From assembly GCA_017547865.1 (NCBI GenBank), contig JAFYOA010000011.1, positions 1 to 26,051 of the forward strand: a stretch of 26,051 bases of DNA, read 5' to 3'. Below the pieces are notes generated by a model. That model was not told the origin of the DNA. It searched no databases and saw nothing but the letters and a program-made list of their open reading frames with translations. The stretch's first letter is position 1, and every line of letters starts with the position of its first letter. Made by a program: the position numbers and the translations under genes. This DNA comes from Clostridia bacterium (GTDB lineage Bacteria; Bacillota_A; Clostridia; Oscillospirales; Acutalibacteraceae). This document shows positions 8,010 to 15,747 of the stretch, one piece after another.

Positions 8010-8137
8010 CACACAAAATTCAGAAAAGAAACACACATTCGCCTTATTTTAATTGTATACTGAAGACAAACCGGCGGTTTTTGGCGAAAAAGTGGGGAAA
8101 AACCGCAGGAATCTGCCCATTTTTTCAATTTAAGATA

Positions 8138-8166
8138 TTGTTATCTTCCGAAAGAAATGCTATAAT
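8138..8166 (+). promoter_or_regulatory. Promoter of the parvulin foldase gene
   Basis: TTGTTA (8138-8143) and TATAAT (8161-8166) with a 17-base spacer. The start point should be near 8173. Confidence 0.75.
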
Positions 8167-8178
8167 ATGGGGCGTATG

Positions 8179-8198
8179 ACTGCCCAGGGGCAGTTTTT
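8179..8198 (+). promoter_or_regulatory. Terminator-like hairpin at the 5' end of the foldase mRNA
   Basis: ACTGCC-CAGG-GGCAGT (8179-8194) followed by TTTTT, beginning only about 6 bases after the predicted transcript start and about 15 bases before the ribosome binding site. It could be a 5' stabilising stem-loop or an attenuator. Confidence 0.5.
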
Positions 8199-8227
8199 GC
8201 TATCCGCAAAAGAAAGGATTGATTTTC

Positions 8228-9682
8228 TTGGGTAAAGGTGCCCGTACCAAAGCGGCAAATGCCGAAATCAATAAGGAAAAGAAAGTAAAAGCGCAGCAGG
8301 AAGCTGCCGTAAAGAAGAGAAACAGCCTGATTGTGCGCAGCTGCACTGCTGTGGTGGCCATCATTCTGGTGTGCGCCATCGTATTCTCCGGCTGGAACAT
8401 GATCTCCATGAACAACGGCTCCAAAATGCGCAACGTTGTGGCTGCCGAAACGGAGAACCTCTCCATCGACGGCGCCATGTTCAGCTACTTCATCAACTAC
8501 AATTACCTCAACTATGTCAACCAGTACGGCGAGTACATGTCTTTGCTGGGTCTGAATCCCTCTGTCTCTCTGAAGAGCCAGTCCTATTCCAACACCCAGA
8601 CCTGGTTTGACTACTTTGCCTCTGTTGCCGAAGAGAACGCTGCACAGTACCTGATGCTGAACGAAGCTGCCATGGCCGACGGCATGACCCTCTCCGAAGA
8701 AGAGCTGGAGATCATTGCCCGCAAGGCCAAGACTGTGGATCCCGAAAGCTTCGGCCGCGGCCTGAACGCCGATGACGTGCGCCGCGTGCTGGAATTCTCC
8801 ACCCTGAGCGCCAACTACTACCAGCATAAGCTGCAGGATCTGGCTCCCACTGCCGAAGAGATCGAAGCCGCTTACAAGGCCGATCCGCTCAAGTATCAGG
8901 GCGTGGACTACTACAGCTACACCCTGGTGTACCAGAAGGACGGCGAAACTTCCAGCGTTGAAAAGATGAGCAAGGAAGAAGCCGAAAAGCTGGCCAACGA
9001 ACTGGCCGACTGCAAGACCAACGAAGAATTCCTGGATTGGGTTGTAAACTACACCAAGGAAACCGTGGAAGATGCTTCCCAGGAATCCCTGGATGCCATT
9101 CCCACCAACCTGCTGACCGTGGGCGATAAGTACATTGCCGATAACGAAGTGAGCGAGTGGCTGTTCGACGCTAAGGTGAACGACACCTATGTGCAGCACG
9201 GCGAAAACAACGGCTACTACGTTGTGTACTCCCTGAAGACCGAAGCCTACCGCCACGACGAGGCCACTGTGAATGTGCGTCATGTTCTGGTGAACACCGA
9301 AGAAGAAGCCCAGAACATTCTGGATACTTATCTGGCCGGTGACAAGACCGAAGAAGCTTTCGGCCTGCTGGCTTTCGAATACTCCGTGGACTCCGGTTCC
9401 ATGGGCACCTACGGCCTGTACGAGAATGTGTACCAGGGCCAGATGGTGGAAGAATTCGATGCCTGGTGCTTTGACGAAGCCCGCGTTGTGGGCGACACCG
9501 CCATTGTGAAGACCGAGTTCGGCTACCACGTTATGCTGTTCTGCGGCGAAGGCATGACCCGCTGGATGTCCGAAGTTTCCAATTCTCTGGTGAATGCCGA
9601 GTACGCCACCTACTACGAAGAACTGGTGATCAAGTATCCCGTTACCTTCCACGAAGAAGCGTATTCCAAGATCCCCGCCTGA
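8228..9682 (+). CDS. Membrane-anchored parvulin-type peptidyl-prolyl isomerase (PrsA/SurA-like foldase)
   Basis: Helps exported proteins fold outside the membrane. The 484-residue protein has a charged cytoplasmic head rich in Lys, Ala and Gln, one membrane helix around residues 38-55 (AVVAIILVCAIVFSGW) and a long outside part. That part holds a SurA-N-like helical region and a late rotamase domain: VNVRHVLVNTEEEAQNILDT, FGLLAFEYSVDSGSMGTYGL, and a GDTAIVKTEFGYHVMLF end. There is no lipobox, so it is anchored by the helix, unlike classical PrsA lipoproteins. No ATG fits: TTG at 8228 is 9 bases after AAAGGA, while the TTG at 8219 is too close. It has its own promoter and terminator. Confidence 0.88.
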   Translation: MGKGARTKAANAEINKEKKVKAQQEAAVKKRNSLIVRSCTAVVAIILVCAIVFSGWNMISMNNGSKMRNVVAAETENLSIDGAMFSYFINYNYLNYVNQYGEYMSLLGLNPSVSLKSQSYSNTQTWFDYFASVAEENAAQYLMLNEAAMADGMTLSEEELEIIARKAKTVDPESFGRGLNADDVRRVLEFSTLSANYYQHKLQDLAPTAEEIEAAYKADPLKYQGVDYYSYTLVYQKDGETSSVEKMSKEEAEKLANELADCKTNEEFLDWVVNYTKETVEDASQESLDAIPTNLLTVGDKYIADNEVSEWLFDAKVNDTYVQHGENNGYYVVYSLKTEAYRHDEATVNVRHVLVNTEEEAQNILDTYLAGDKTEEAFGLLAFEYSVDSGSMGTYGLYENVYQGQMVEEFDAWCFDEARVVGDTAIVKTEFGYHVMLFCGEGMTRWMSEVSNSLVNAEYATYYEELVIKYPVTFHEEAYSKIPA

Positions 9683-9690
9683 TAAACCCG

Positions 9691-9720
9691 CGCCCGGCTG
9701 TTCTTCAGCCGGGCGTTTTT
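9691..9720 (+). terminator. Terminator of the parvulin foldase gene
   Basis: CGCCCGGCTG (9691-9700) pairs perfectly with CAGCCGGGCG (9706-9715), followed by five Ts. A second small hairpin, GCAGGC/GCCTGT, follows at 9721-9738. Confidence 0.9.
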
Positions 9721-9759
9721 GCAGGCTTTTCTGCCTGTACAAAGCAAAGGATGAACACT

Positions 9760-11094
9760 ATGATGAACCAAGGAATTCCCCATCGTTTTTTCTGGTCCTG
9801 GGACCACAGCACCAACTGGACACTGCATGCCTACGGCGCACAGAACTGCGGTGTTTCCAACGCCTATGCCAAGGCGCCGGAGATGTTCCTGCAGGACTAC
9901 AAGCGGGCAGTGGATTTTGCTGCCGCCCATAAAATGGATGCCGTTGGTATGGCCGGCATGCTGCGGGAAAGCCACGGCGGTGTGGAAGCTGCGCGGCAGC
10001 TGTGCCGCTATGCCATGGAAAAAGGCGTGCGCATTTATATGATCGCCGGGCTGTTTGCCTATGGCGGCATTTATTACGAAGGCGACCACCCCTACTCCCT
10101 TAACCGCTTTTTTGAAAAGAACCCCCAGTGCGTGGGCAAGCTGGAAAACGGCGAGCCGTTCATCAAGCAATTTGACGGGCGCTACGGCTACCGACCGGAA
10201 CCCCAGGGCTGTCCTTCCAGCCCGGAACTGCACGATTACATTCTGGAATCCCTGGACTGGCTTTTCAAAGAACTGCCGGAACTGGGCGGTATTCAGATTG
10301 AAGCCGGTGACAACGGCGTATGCCAGTGCGAACGCTGCAAGGCCCGCCGGGGTGCGGGCAGCGGCACCATTTCTGCCGCCGATATGGCCGGCATTTACCC
10401 GGATGCGGTGAATACCATTCTGCGCCGCAAGCCGGATGCCCTGGTGATTTGCGAAGCCTACAAGCATTTCAACGACGAAGCCTACAACATGTTCCGCACG
10501 GAAACACCGGACGAGGACCTGCAGAAGCTGTTCGCCATGCCGGAAAATGTATTTTGGCAGTGGACCTGCGACAAGCAGCTGAACGAAAACAGCTGGCACA
10601 CCGGCGATGAAATGATCCCCGCCCTGCAGAAGTTCAACCATGTGATGCGTTCTCACTCCGGCACCCAGTGGCGCGGCGCTCCCCGTGCCTCCTTTGCCGT
10701 AGATAAGATCCGCGAGCAGTGTCGGCTAAGCCACGCCTCCGGACTGAACGGTGTTTCCATGTTCGGCGAAAGCTCGACCTTCCACGCCACGGCGGAATTC
10801 AACTACCTGGCGCTGGAGTATTTTGCGGATGCCCCCAACGCGGCCGCCGAGGATTTTGTGCGGGATGTAATGGCCCCGCGCCTGGGCGGAAACGACGCCG
10901 CGGCTTTCTTCTACGAGGCGGCACAGCTGTTTGAGCAGCCGGAAAAAATACCGGCCGCCAACCGGAAAATTGCCCGCATAGCCGCCGGGCTGACCGACGA
11001 CGATGCCCTGCGGCGCTGGCACTACCTTGCTTCTCACCTCAATGGTTTTTACTGGGAAGTGAACCAGACCCACGGCACCGGCAAAGGCTGGTAA
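9760..11094 (+). CDS. Putative TIM-barrel glycosidase-like protein (DUF4838-like)
   Basis: A 444-residue protein without a signal peptide. The region LGGIQIEAGDNGVCQCERCK (about residues 170-190) has the 'C-C..C' pattern with a preceding acidic strand seen in DUF4838 and related glycoside-hydrolase-like barrels. The rest alternates strand and helix as in a barrel, e.g. MDAVGMAGMLRESHGGVEAA, RIYMIAGLFAYGGIYYEG, PDALVICEAYKHFND and ASGLNGVSMFGESSTFHATA, with a helical tail from about residue 360. I infer a carbohydrate role from this resemblance and from the saccharide genes later in the window. The ATG at 9760 sits 8 bases after AAAGGA; the ATG at 9751 abuts that site and is less likely. No promoter is visible after the preceding terminator, so read-through is possible. 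Confidence 0.72.
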   Translation: MMNQGIPHRFFWSWDHSTNWTLHAYGAQNCGVSNAYAKAPEMFLQDYKRAVDFAAAHKMDAVGMAGMLRESHGGVEAARQLCRYAMEKGVRIYMIAGLFAYGGIYYEGDHPYSLNRFFEKNPQCVGKLENGEPFIKQFDGRYGYRPEPQGCPSSPELHDYILESLDWLFKELPELGGIQIEAGDNGVCQCERCKARRGAGSGTISAADMAGIYPDAVNTILRRKPDALVICEAYKHFNDEAYNMFRTETPDEDLQKLFAMPENVFWQWTCDKQLNENSWHTGDEMIPALQKFNHVMRSHSGTQWRGAPRASFAVDKIREQCRLSHASGLNGVSMFGESSTFHATAEFNYLALEYFADAPNAAAEDFVRDVMAPRLGGNDAAAFFYEAAQLFEQPEKIPAANRKIARIAAGLTDDDALRRWHYLASHLNGFYWEVNQTHGTGKGW

Positions 11095-11106
11095 AATACA
11101 ATAAAA

Positions 11107-11133
11107 ACGGCAGAAGAGTATATCTTCTGCCGT
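11107..11133. terminator. Bidirectional terminator between convergent genes
   Basis: ACGGCAGAAGA (11107-11117) pairs perfectly with TCTTCTGCCGT (11123-11133) around a 5-base loop. T tracts follow on both strands, so it serves the barrel protein (plus) and the URO-D-like gene (minus). Confidence 0.9.
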
Positions 11134-11140
11134 CATTTTT

Positions 11141-12211
11141 TTATTCACGGGTAAGTTTGTTCACCATCGCCACGATATCGTCGGCTTCTTCCGGATTTTT
11201 TGCGCCGTTCACCACCAACATTACACCGCGGGAAGAAATATTTTCCAACAGGGGCTTGATCTGATCCGGTGTGATCACCAGCACCAGGCCCTTCCCCGCT
11301 GCCTGAATTTTCTTCAGCTGGGGAATAAACGCCGTCACCGGCGGCTGCGAGGCCACCTGCGTCCACTGCAGCATGTTCAGCTTTTCCAAAGAAAGCAGAG
11401 AATCCAGATGCCGGATCTGCTCCTGCCCATCCACATGGTAGGCAGCGTTGGTCAGAAAATCCAGAGATCCCCGCAGCTCCTTCATAATAAACCGGTTGAA
11501 AATATCGTTCGAGAGCATCACCGACATATCGCACTGCAGCTGCATCACACCGCCGGTGGAGTGCAGGTTCATCCAGCTGTGGGTGGAACCGCCGTGGTTA
11601 TTCTCCCGCACCACATCAAACATCTGCCGGCAGGAGTCCCGCAGGCAGTCCACCACCAGGCCGGCGGCGTATTCCACGGCTTCCGGTTCATCGTAAAAAT
11701 CCATCAGCAGGTCTTCGTTGCCGCGAAGCTGGGCAAGGGCATCGTAGCTGCCGCAGTTATCCGGCATGGCCACATAATAGCGTCCGTTGCTTTCGGCACA
11801 CAGGTACTTCAGCACATCCATTTCTCGCTTGAAATGCCGGCTGCTGCTCAAATCCGCCGGTTTCAAATCGGCACAGTTTTCCAGGTACGGGTCAATCCAA
11901 ATGGTCTCGGGGGTGTACTTCAGCGAGATATCGTCGTTGAAATACTTGGCGTGGCCGCCGGTGCCAAAGTAGGGGAAAATGTGCGGCAGGGCATCGCCGG
12001 CAAAGTAAGTTTTTTCCAGGCGCTCCACATTGCGCTTCACAATCCATTCCGCATCCATGTACCAGGTCTCGTCCCCCACATTTTGGCTGCGGTAGGGATG
12101 CAGCGGGTCTTTCGGAGCGGTCACCGCCACACAGCAGCGGTCCATCAGTTCGTTCTGCAGCAGCAGGTGCAGCCGCTGTTCTATTTTATCAAAATCGCGT
12201 ACATATTCCAT
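11141..12211 (-). CDS. Uroporphyrinogen decarboxylase-superfamily protein
   Basis: A 356-residue cytoplasmic protein with the TIM-barrel look of the URO-D/corrinoid methyltransferase superfamily. The stretch YHVDGQEQIRHLDSLLSLEK followed by LNMLQWTQVASQPP is a clear signature of the clostridial members that are not true heme enzymes. VLVITPDQIKPLLENISSRG and DDIVAMVNKL at the end match the last barrel helices. I cannot name a substrate; relatives include methyltransferases acting with corrinoid proteins, and many unassigned ones near carbohydrate genes. No other heme or corrinoid gene is visible here. GGGAGG at 12220-12225 fixes the ATG at 12211. The gene is convergent with the barrel protein, and its own promoter lies at 12242-12269. 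Confidence 0.8.
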   Translation of the reverse strand: MEYVRDFDKIEQRLHLLLQNELMDRCCVAVTAPKDPLHPYRSQNVGDETWYMDAEWIVKRNVERLEKTYFAGDALPHIFPYFGTGGHAKYFNDDISLKYTPETIWIDPYLENCADLKPADLSSSRHFKREMDVLKYLCAESNGRYYVAMPDNCGSYDALAQLRGNEDLLMDFYDEPEAVEYAAGLVVDCLRDSCRQMFDVVRENNHGGSTHSWMNLHSTGGVMQLQCDMSVMLSNDIFNRFIMKELRGSLDFLTNAAYHVDGQEQIRHLDSLLSLEKLNMLQWTQVASQPPVTAFIPQLKKIQAAGKGLVLVITPDQIKPLLENISSRGVMLVVNGAKNPEEADDIVAMVNKLTRE

Positions 12212-12241
12212 AGCAAAAACCTCCCGGGGTCGTCTACGTTC

Positions 12242-12269
12242 AGTTTAGCACATTTCTCCCAAAAAGCAA
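12242..12269 (-). promoter_or_regulatory. Probable promoter of the URO-D-like gene
   Basis: TTGCTT (12269-12264) and TAAACT (12247-12242) on the minus strand with a 16-base spacer, directly after the terminator of the preceding lipoprotein gene. Confidence 0.5.
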
Positions 12270-12274
12270 GCAAT

Positions 12275-12307
12275 AAAAAATCTCCTCCGCACAAAGCGGA
12301 AGAGATT
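12275..12307 (-). terminator. Terminator of the lipoprotein gene
   Basis: On the minus strand AATCTCTTCCGC pairs with GCGGAGGAGATT (one mismatch, 5-base loop) and is followed by a T tract. It begins shortly after the stop codon at 12316. Confidence 0.75.
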
Positions 12308-12315
12308 TCTTGTTC

Positions 12316-13842
12316 TTACTTATACAGGGCATAGAAATGTTCGTCGCCGGAACCAAAGGCGCTGAATTCTTCTTCGCGCACAATGCCGTTACGCACTTCG
12401 ATATCGGCGTTATAGTATTCGTTCTCGTACAGCACATTGCCATCCCGGTCAATGATGATCTTTTTGCCGTCATCCTGGCTGGCGTAGTCGCTGCCGGTGG
12501 AAACACCGATGTTGTCTTCCAGCATGACAAACTGGGCATCGGTCTTGATGGGTTCGAATACGAAATCACCGGTGTAGTCGATCATGGCATAGTACAGCGT
12601 GCCCTCGGGGTTTTTGATGGAAATAAGCCACTGGCCCTGGCCGCAGTAAGCACCGCAAACCACATCCACGTTCAGGTCATCCTGGTAATCGCAGATGATC
12701 TCATCCGGGGTGTAGAGCACAGCGCCCCAGCCGTCGCCGCCCAGGGTATAGGTCTCGCCGCTGTCATCCACATAGAAACCGTAGTCGCCCCAGCTGCCGG
12801 TAATGGCATCGGGTTTTACAATATAGGTATTAAACGAACCGTCGGTACGGTATTCATACATACGGTCGCCGTACAGGCCGCGGCTAATGCCGTTTTCGTC
12901 GAACTCGATCTGGGTCAGCATGTAATCCATGTTGCCCACACGCTCGTTGGTGTTGTACAGCAGCAGTTCGTTGGAAGAAATGCTGTACACCACGTCATCG
13001 TAGTCGTAACCGGCAATATCATCCACCGGTGCCAGAATGCAGCCCTGCTGCAGATATCTCAGGTCTTCCAGCAGCGTTTCCACATCGCACTCCACGCCAT
13101 TGCCCGCAAGGGGATGTTCACCGGAAAGCGGCAGGATCCACTGGCCGTTGGTGCCCAGAATGCCCACTTCGTAGGTCACGCCGTTGTAGCTTTCCACGGT
13201 TTTGTACACCAGCACATAGCCGTCGGCCAAAAATTCCCGGTGGCTGGTGGTGTCTTCCACCATGCCGAAACCAGTGGCGCCCAGGGTTTCGGTGGAAGCC
13301 ACGGTGTAGCCGGTGGCGGTCTTTAGGTAATACACATCACCGTCTTTGGAAAGGAAGAAACCGTTGGCATACACCAGCAGTTCTTCGGTGGTGCCAATAA
13401 AGGAATACGCTGTGTCGCCGTTGCGGTCCAGCAGCACATCACCAGAGGGGCCGCTGAAACCGGTGGAACGATAGAACTTTCCATAGCCGCCTTCATCGCT
13501 GTAGAAGACATATTTCATGTTTTCTTCCGTCACCGCGGTGCCGGGGTTATCCTGCGAGGAAGATTCCTGCTGGGAGGACATGGTTTCCTCGTTGGAAGAG
13601 CTTTGTTCTTCGGGAACACTCTCCACGCGGCTTTCTTCCTGTTCCGATTCCACGGGGCCATAGGGTTTGGAGGACTCCGGCATACTGCTGAAGGTGATCT
13701 CTTCTCCCCAGGGATCTACGGAAGAAACGCTGTCGTTCGTATAGGAAGACAGAAAGGACTTGACCACAAAAGAACAACCGGTGGTCATCAGCACGGAAAA
13801 GCAAAGGCACACGGCCAAAAGAATCGCAAGGTACTTTTTCAT
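12316..13842 (-). CDS. Secreted lipoprotein with WG-repeat-like beta-strand units
   Basis: A 508-residue protein starting MKKYLAILLAVCLCFSVLMT, with a lipobox-type TTGC placing the lipidated Cys at residue 23, so it is an outer-face lipoprotein. Residues about 45-110 are a low-complexity linker rich in Ser, Glu and Gln (e.g. SSSNEETMSSQQESSSQDN). The rest is strand-rich with repeated 'DRNG', 'SKDG', 'YTGDFVFEPI' and 'DRDGNVLYENEY' turns, which resemble WG-type beta repeats; no catalytic motif stands out. The ATG at 13842 is preferred because AGGAGT (13853-13858) precedes it by 10 bases. A consensus promoter and a terminator make it a single-gene unit. Binding or sensing at the cell surface is possible, but I infer no specific ligand. 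Confidence 0.85.
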   Translation of the reverse strand: MKKYLAILLAVCLCFSVLMTTGCSFVVKSFLSSYTNDSVSSVDPWGEEITFSSMPESSKPYGPVESEQEESRVESVPEEQSSSNEETMSSQQESSSQDNPGTAVTEENMKYVFYSDEGGYGKFYRSTGFSGPSGDVLLDRNGDTAYSFIGTTEELLVYANGFFLSKDGDVYYLKTATGYTVASTETLGATGFGMVEDTTSHREFLADGYVLVYKTVESYNGVTYEVGILGTNGQWILPLSGEHPLAGNGVECDVETLLEDLRYLQQGCILAPVDDIAGYDYDDVVYSISSNELLLYNTNERVGNMDYMLTQIEFDENGISRGLYGDRMYEYRTDGSFNTYIVKPDAITGSWGDYGFYVDDSGETYTLGGDGWGAVLYTPDEIICDYQDDLNVDVVCGAYCGQGQWLISIKNPEGTLYYAMIDYTGDFVFEPIKTDAQFVMLEDNIGVSTGSDYASQDDGKKIIIDRDGNVLYENEYYNADIEVRNGIVREEEFSAFGSGDEHFYALYK

Positions 13843-13874
13843 TGTAAGACACACTCCTGTTTGCTTATGTGGTT

Positions 13875-13903
13875 ATTATCACACACGGTAGGTTTTTTGT
13901 CAA
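13875..13903 (-). promoter_or_regulatory. Promoter of the lipoprotein gene
   Basis: TTGACA (13903-13898) and GATAAT (13880-13875) on the minus strand with a 17-base spacer. Confidence 0.8.
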
Positions 13904-14002
13904 GAATTGGGTGATAAAACCGTATAGCGGGCGGAATAATTCAACAAAAAACTCCATCAGGAATACACCCTGGTGGAGTTCGGATAAACAGAAAGAATTC
14001 GC

Positions 14003-14746
14003 TTAAGCAGCGGGGGCTTTTTTCCTCTCGGGAAAGCCGGTGAGCCAAAGCGCAACACCTAAAACCGGGAAGAGGATACAATATTTTGGGACATACCACA
14101 GAAGGTTTGCGGAAACGGGGTTCCAAACCACAAGGCGCCAAAACCCGGTCAATTCAAAATCATTGCTGGAGTAAAAATTGTGGGTTGGCAGCCACTGCCA
14201 CCGTACGATCTCCATTCGCAGCATATCCACCACCGGCGGCAGCAGAAAAAGAAACCAAATAACCAATACCGCCAACAGGATTCTGCGGAATAACCGGCTT
14301 TTCTCTCCTCCAAGCCGCCTGGCTCCGAGAAAAACATGAAAGCTCTGCATCAAAGTCCAGCCAAACACAAGCAGCAGACTGGGCAAAACAAAAATGCGAA
14401 CCATAATCAGCGGCATAGCATCATACGATGCCCGCCTATATGCAGATGCCGCAGGTTCTAACGTGAACCAGAGGACTCCCCATACGATCGTCAACACCAT
14501 TGCGACAACGAGAGCTTTTCTCTCCAAACGCTGTTCGGAAGTGGGCTCCGCACCATAAATTACAGTATTGGCGTCCACATTCAGCACTTCAGCAATCTTT
14601 GTGAGCGTTTCCACATCCGGTCGGGAACGGCCTGTTTCATAATTGGAAACAGTTTGCCTGGTTACGAACAACTTCTCCGCCAGTTGATCCTGTGTAAGGT
14701 GTTTCTCCTCGCGGAGATGCTTAATGTTCCTTCCTATATCACGCAT
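14003..14746 (-). CDS. XRE-family DNA-binding protein fused to a membrane domain
   Basis: A 247-residue regulator. Residues 1-65 are a Cro/C1-type helix-turn-helix: IGRNIKHLREEKHLTQDQLA, then FVTRQTVSNYETGRSRPDVE and LTKIAEVLNV. Four hydrophobic segments follow: VVAMVLTIVWGVLWF, MVRIFVLPSLLLVFGWTLM, ILLAVLVIWFLFLLPPVV and YCILFPVLGVALWLTGF. The regulator therefore sits in the membrane with its DNA-binding head in the cytoplasm. This layout is common in Firmicutes, where the membrane part is thought to sense envelope signals. AGGAGGTGA at 14752-14760 fixes the ATG at 14746; longer in-frame starts cover the promoter. The promoter lies immediately upstream, so the leader is very short. Confidence 0.9.
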   Translation of the reverse strand: MRDIGRNIKHLREEKHLTQDQLAEKLFVTRQTVSNYETGRSRPDVETLTKIAEVLNVDANTVIYGAEPTSEQRLERKALVVAMVLTIVWGVLWFTLEPAASAYRRASYDAMPLIMVRIFVLPSLLLVFGWTLMQSFHVFLGARRLGGEKSRLFRRILLAVLVIWFLFLLPPVVDMLRMEIVRWQWLPTHNFYSSNDFELTGFWRLVVWNPVSANLLWYVPKYCILFPVLGVALWLTGFPERKKAPAA

Positions 14747-14767
14747 ATTCGTCACCTCCTGTTCAAA

Positions 14768-14796
14768 AGTATAGCGTAATGCCGCCGATATGTCAC
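14768..14796 (-). promoter_or_regulatory. Promoter of the XRE-membrane regulator
   Basis: GTGACA (14796-14791) and TATACT (14773-14768) on the minus strand with a 17-base spacer. A perfect inverted repeat GATGC-TTT-GCATC lies at 14802-14814, just upstream of the -35, and could be an operator for autoregulation. Confidence 0.6.
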
Positions 14797-14865
14797 GCAA
14801 AGATGCTTTGCATCGGTATTTCCCACGCAAATATCCTGCTTTTGCAGCTTTTAACGCACAAATAA

Positions 14866-14893
14866 AAAGCACCGATCTTGCGATCGATGCTTT
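14866..14893 (-). terminator. Terminator of the GNAT gene
   Basis: On the minus strand AAAGCATCGATC and GATCGGTGCTTT form a stem around GCAA with one mismatch, followed by a T tract. A near twin with compensating base changes lies at 15521-15549. Confidence 0.75.
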
Positions 14894-14928
14894 GGAGAGG
14901 ATTTGTCGGGAGAATTGGGATTTGATAG

Positions 14929-15408
14929 TTATCTGAGTAATAACTCCATTGTAGCAACTTGATAATTTACTTTTTCGTATTTTTTAAGCTTGATAGTACG
15001 AAACCCCATCTTTTCATACCATTTTCGCAATGGTACATTATCGTAAACCATCCCCAAAATGATTCTGTCACAATTTTGGGCTTTGGCTTGTTCTATCGCA
15101 AACTGTATCAAAGTGCTCCCGAATCCCTTATTCTGATATGCAGGAAGTATTGCAATATCATTAACACGCATGATTTGTTGTTCTTTGCGCAATGACAAAA
15201 ATCCTATAATTGCTTCGTTTTGCTTATATCCATACATCATACATCCAGCATTGTACTCATCCTCAAGCACATGATACGGCAAACAGGTTCTTCCTCGATA
15301 TGGGCAATTTTCTTCCGTCATACCAAATTTTATAGCGGTATTCTCATAGCTCAATTTCATAATTTCAAGGCATGAAGGTAAAAACTCTATTTTAATTGGT
15401 ACAATCAT
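14929..15408 (-). CDS. GNAT-family N-acetyltransferase
   Basis: Transfers an acetyl group from acetyl-CoA to an amine; substrate unknown. The 159-residue protein shows the GNAT acetyl-CoA loop in INDIAILPAYQNKGFGSTL-type sequence (seen as VNDIAILPAYQNKGFGSTLI, containing Q-N-K-G-F-G), followed by AIEQAKAQNCDRIILGMVYD and the typical late motif PLRKWYEKMGFRTIK. The gene is visibly richer in A and T than its neighbours and uses many AAA, ATT and TTT codons, a sign of recent acquisition. It lies directly beside a degenerate tRNA arm and a tRNA gene. A GGGAG site at 15417-15421 precedes the ATG at 15408, and it has its own promoter and terminator. Confidence 0.9.
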   Translation of the reverse strand: MIVPIKIEFLPSCLEIMKLSYENTAIKFGMTEENCPYRGRTCLPYHVLEDEYNAGCMMYGYKQNEAIIGFLSLRKEQQIMRVNDIAILPAYQNKGFGSTLIQFAIEQAKAQNCDRIILGMVYDNVPLRKWYEKMGFRTIKLKKYEKVNYQVATMELLLR

Positions 15409-15444
15409 ATTTTGTACTCCCTCAAATTCAAGCTTATCGAACTG

Positions 15445-15473
15445 ATTATACTATGGTATCAAAAGTTTTTCAA
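15445..15473 (-). promoter_or_regulatory. Promoter of the GNAT gene
   Basis: TTGAAA (15473-15468) and TATAAT (15450-15445) on the minus strand with a 17-base spacer. Its upstream edge is about 8 bases from the tRNA-like fragment. Confidence 0.75.
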
Positions 15474-15480
15474 TCCTCAG

Positions 15481-15515
15481 CACAAACCCTTTCGGGTTCG
15501 AATCCCACGTGAACG
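15481..15515 (+). pseudogene. Degenerate tRNA 3' fragment (T-arm)
   Basis: The plus strand reads CCCTTTCGGGTTCGAATCCC, with a canonical T-loop TTCGAAT flanked by only three good stem pairs. There is no matching 5' half, no acceptor stem and no CCA. It looks like the remnant of a tRNA, opposite in strand to tRNA-Arg and right beside the AT-rich GNAT gene. A chance resemblance is possible. Confidence 0.35.
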
Positions 15516-15520
15516 GAAGC

Positions 15521-15549
15521 AAAAAAGCACCGACCGTTGGTCGATGCTT
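15521..15549 (-). terminator. Terminator of tRNA-Arg
   Basis: On the minus strand AAGCATCGACC and GGTCGGTGCTT form a stem (one mismatch, 3-base loop) followed by TTTTTT. It starts 9 bases after the CCA end of the tRNA. Confidence 0.8.
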
Positions 15550-15557
15550 CTTTGTTT

Positions 15558-15634
15558 TGGCCCGCCCGGAGGGATTCGAACCCCCGGCCTTCAGAATCGG
15601 AATCTGCTGCGATATCCAGCTTCGCCACGGGCGG
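15558..15634 (-). tRNA. tRNA-Arg (anticodon CCG)
   Basis: A complete 77-base cloverleaf on the minus strand. The acceptor CCGCCCG pairs with CGGGCGG. The D arm is GCGA/TCGC. The anticodon loop is TTCCGAT with anticodon CCG, reading the arginine codon CGG. The T arm has loop TTCGAAT, and G73 is followed by an encoded CCA (15560-15558). The outermost anticodon-stem pair appears to be a G-A mismatch; the other four pairs hold. Confidence 0.93.
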
Positions 15635-15747
15635 ATAAATTACAAAAGATATTGTACCACAAACAACGGCACAAAACAAGTCGAATTTTCACAAACCGCC
15701 GGCACTTTGCAAAATTCCTGTTCTTTCAGAAAAAAACACTTTTCGCC

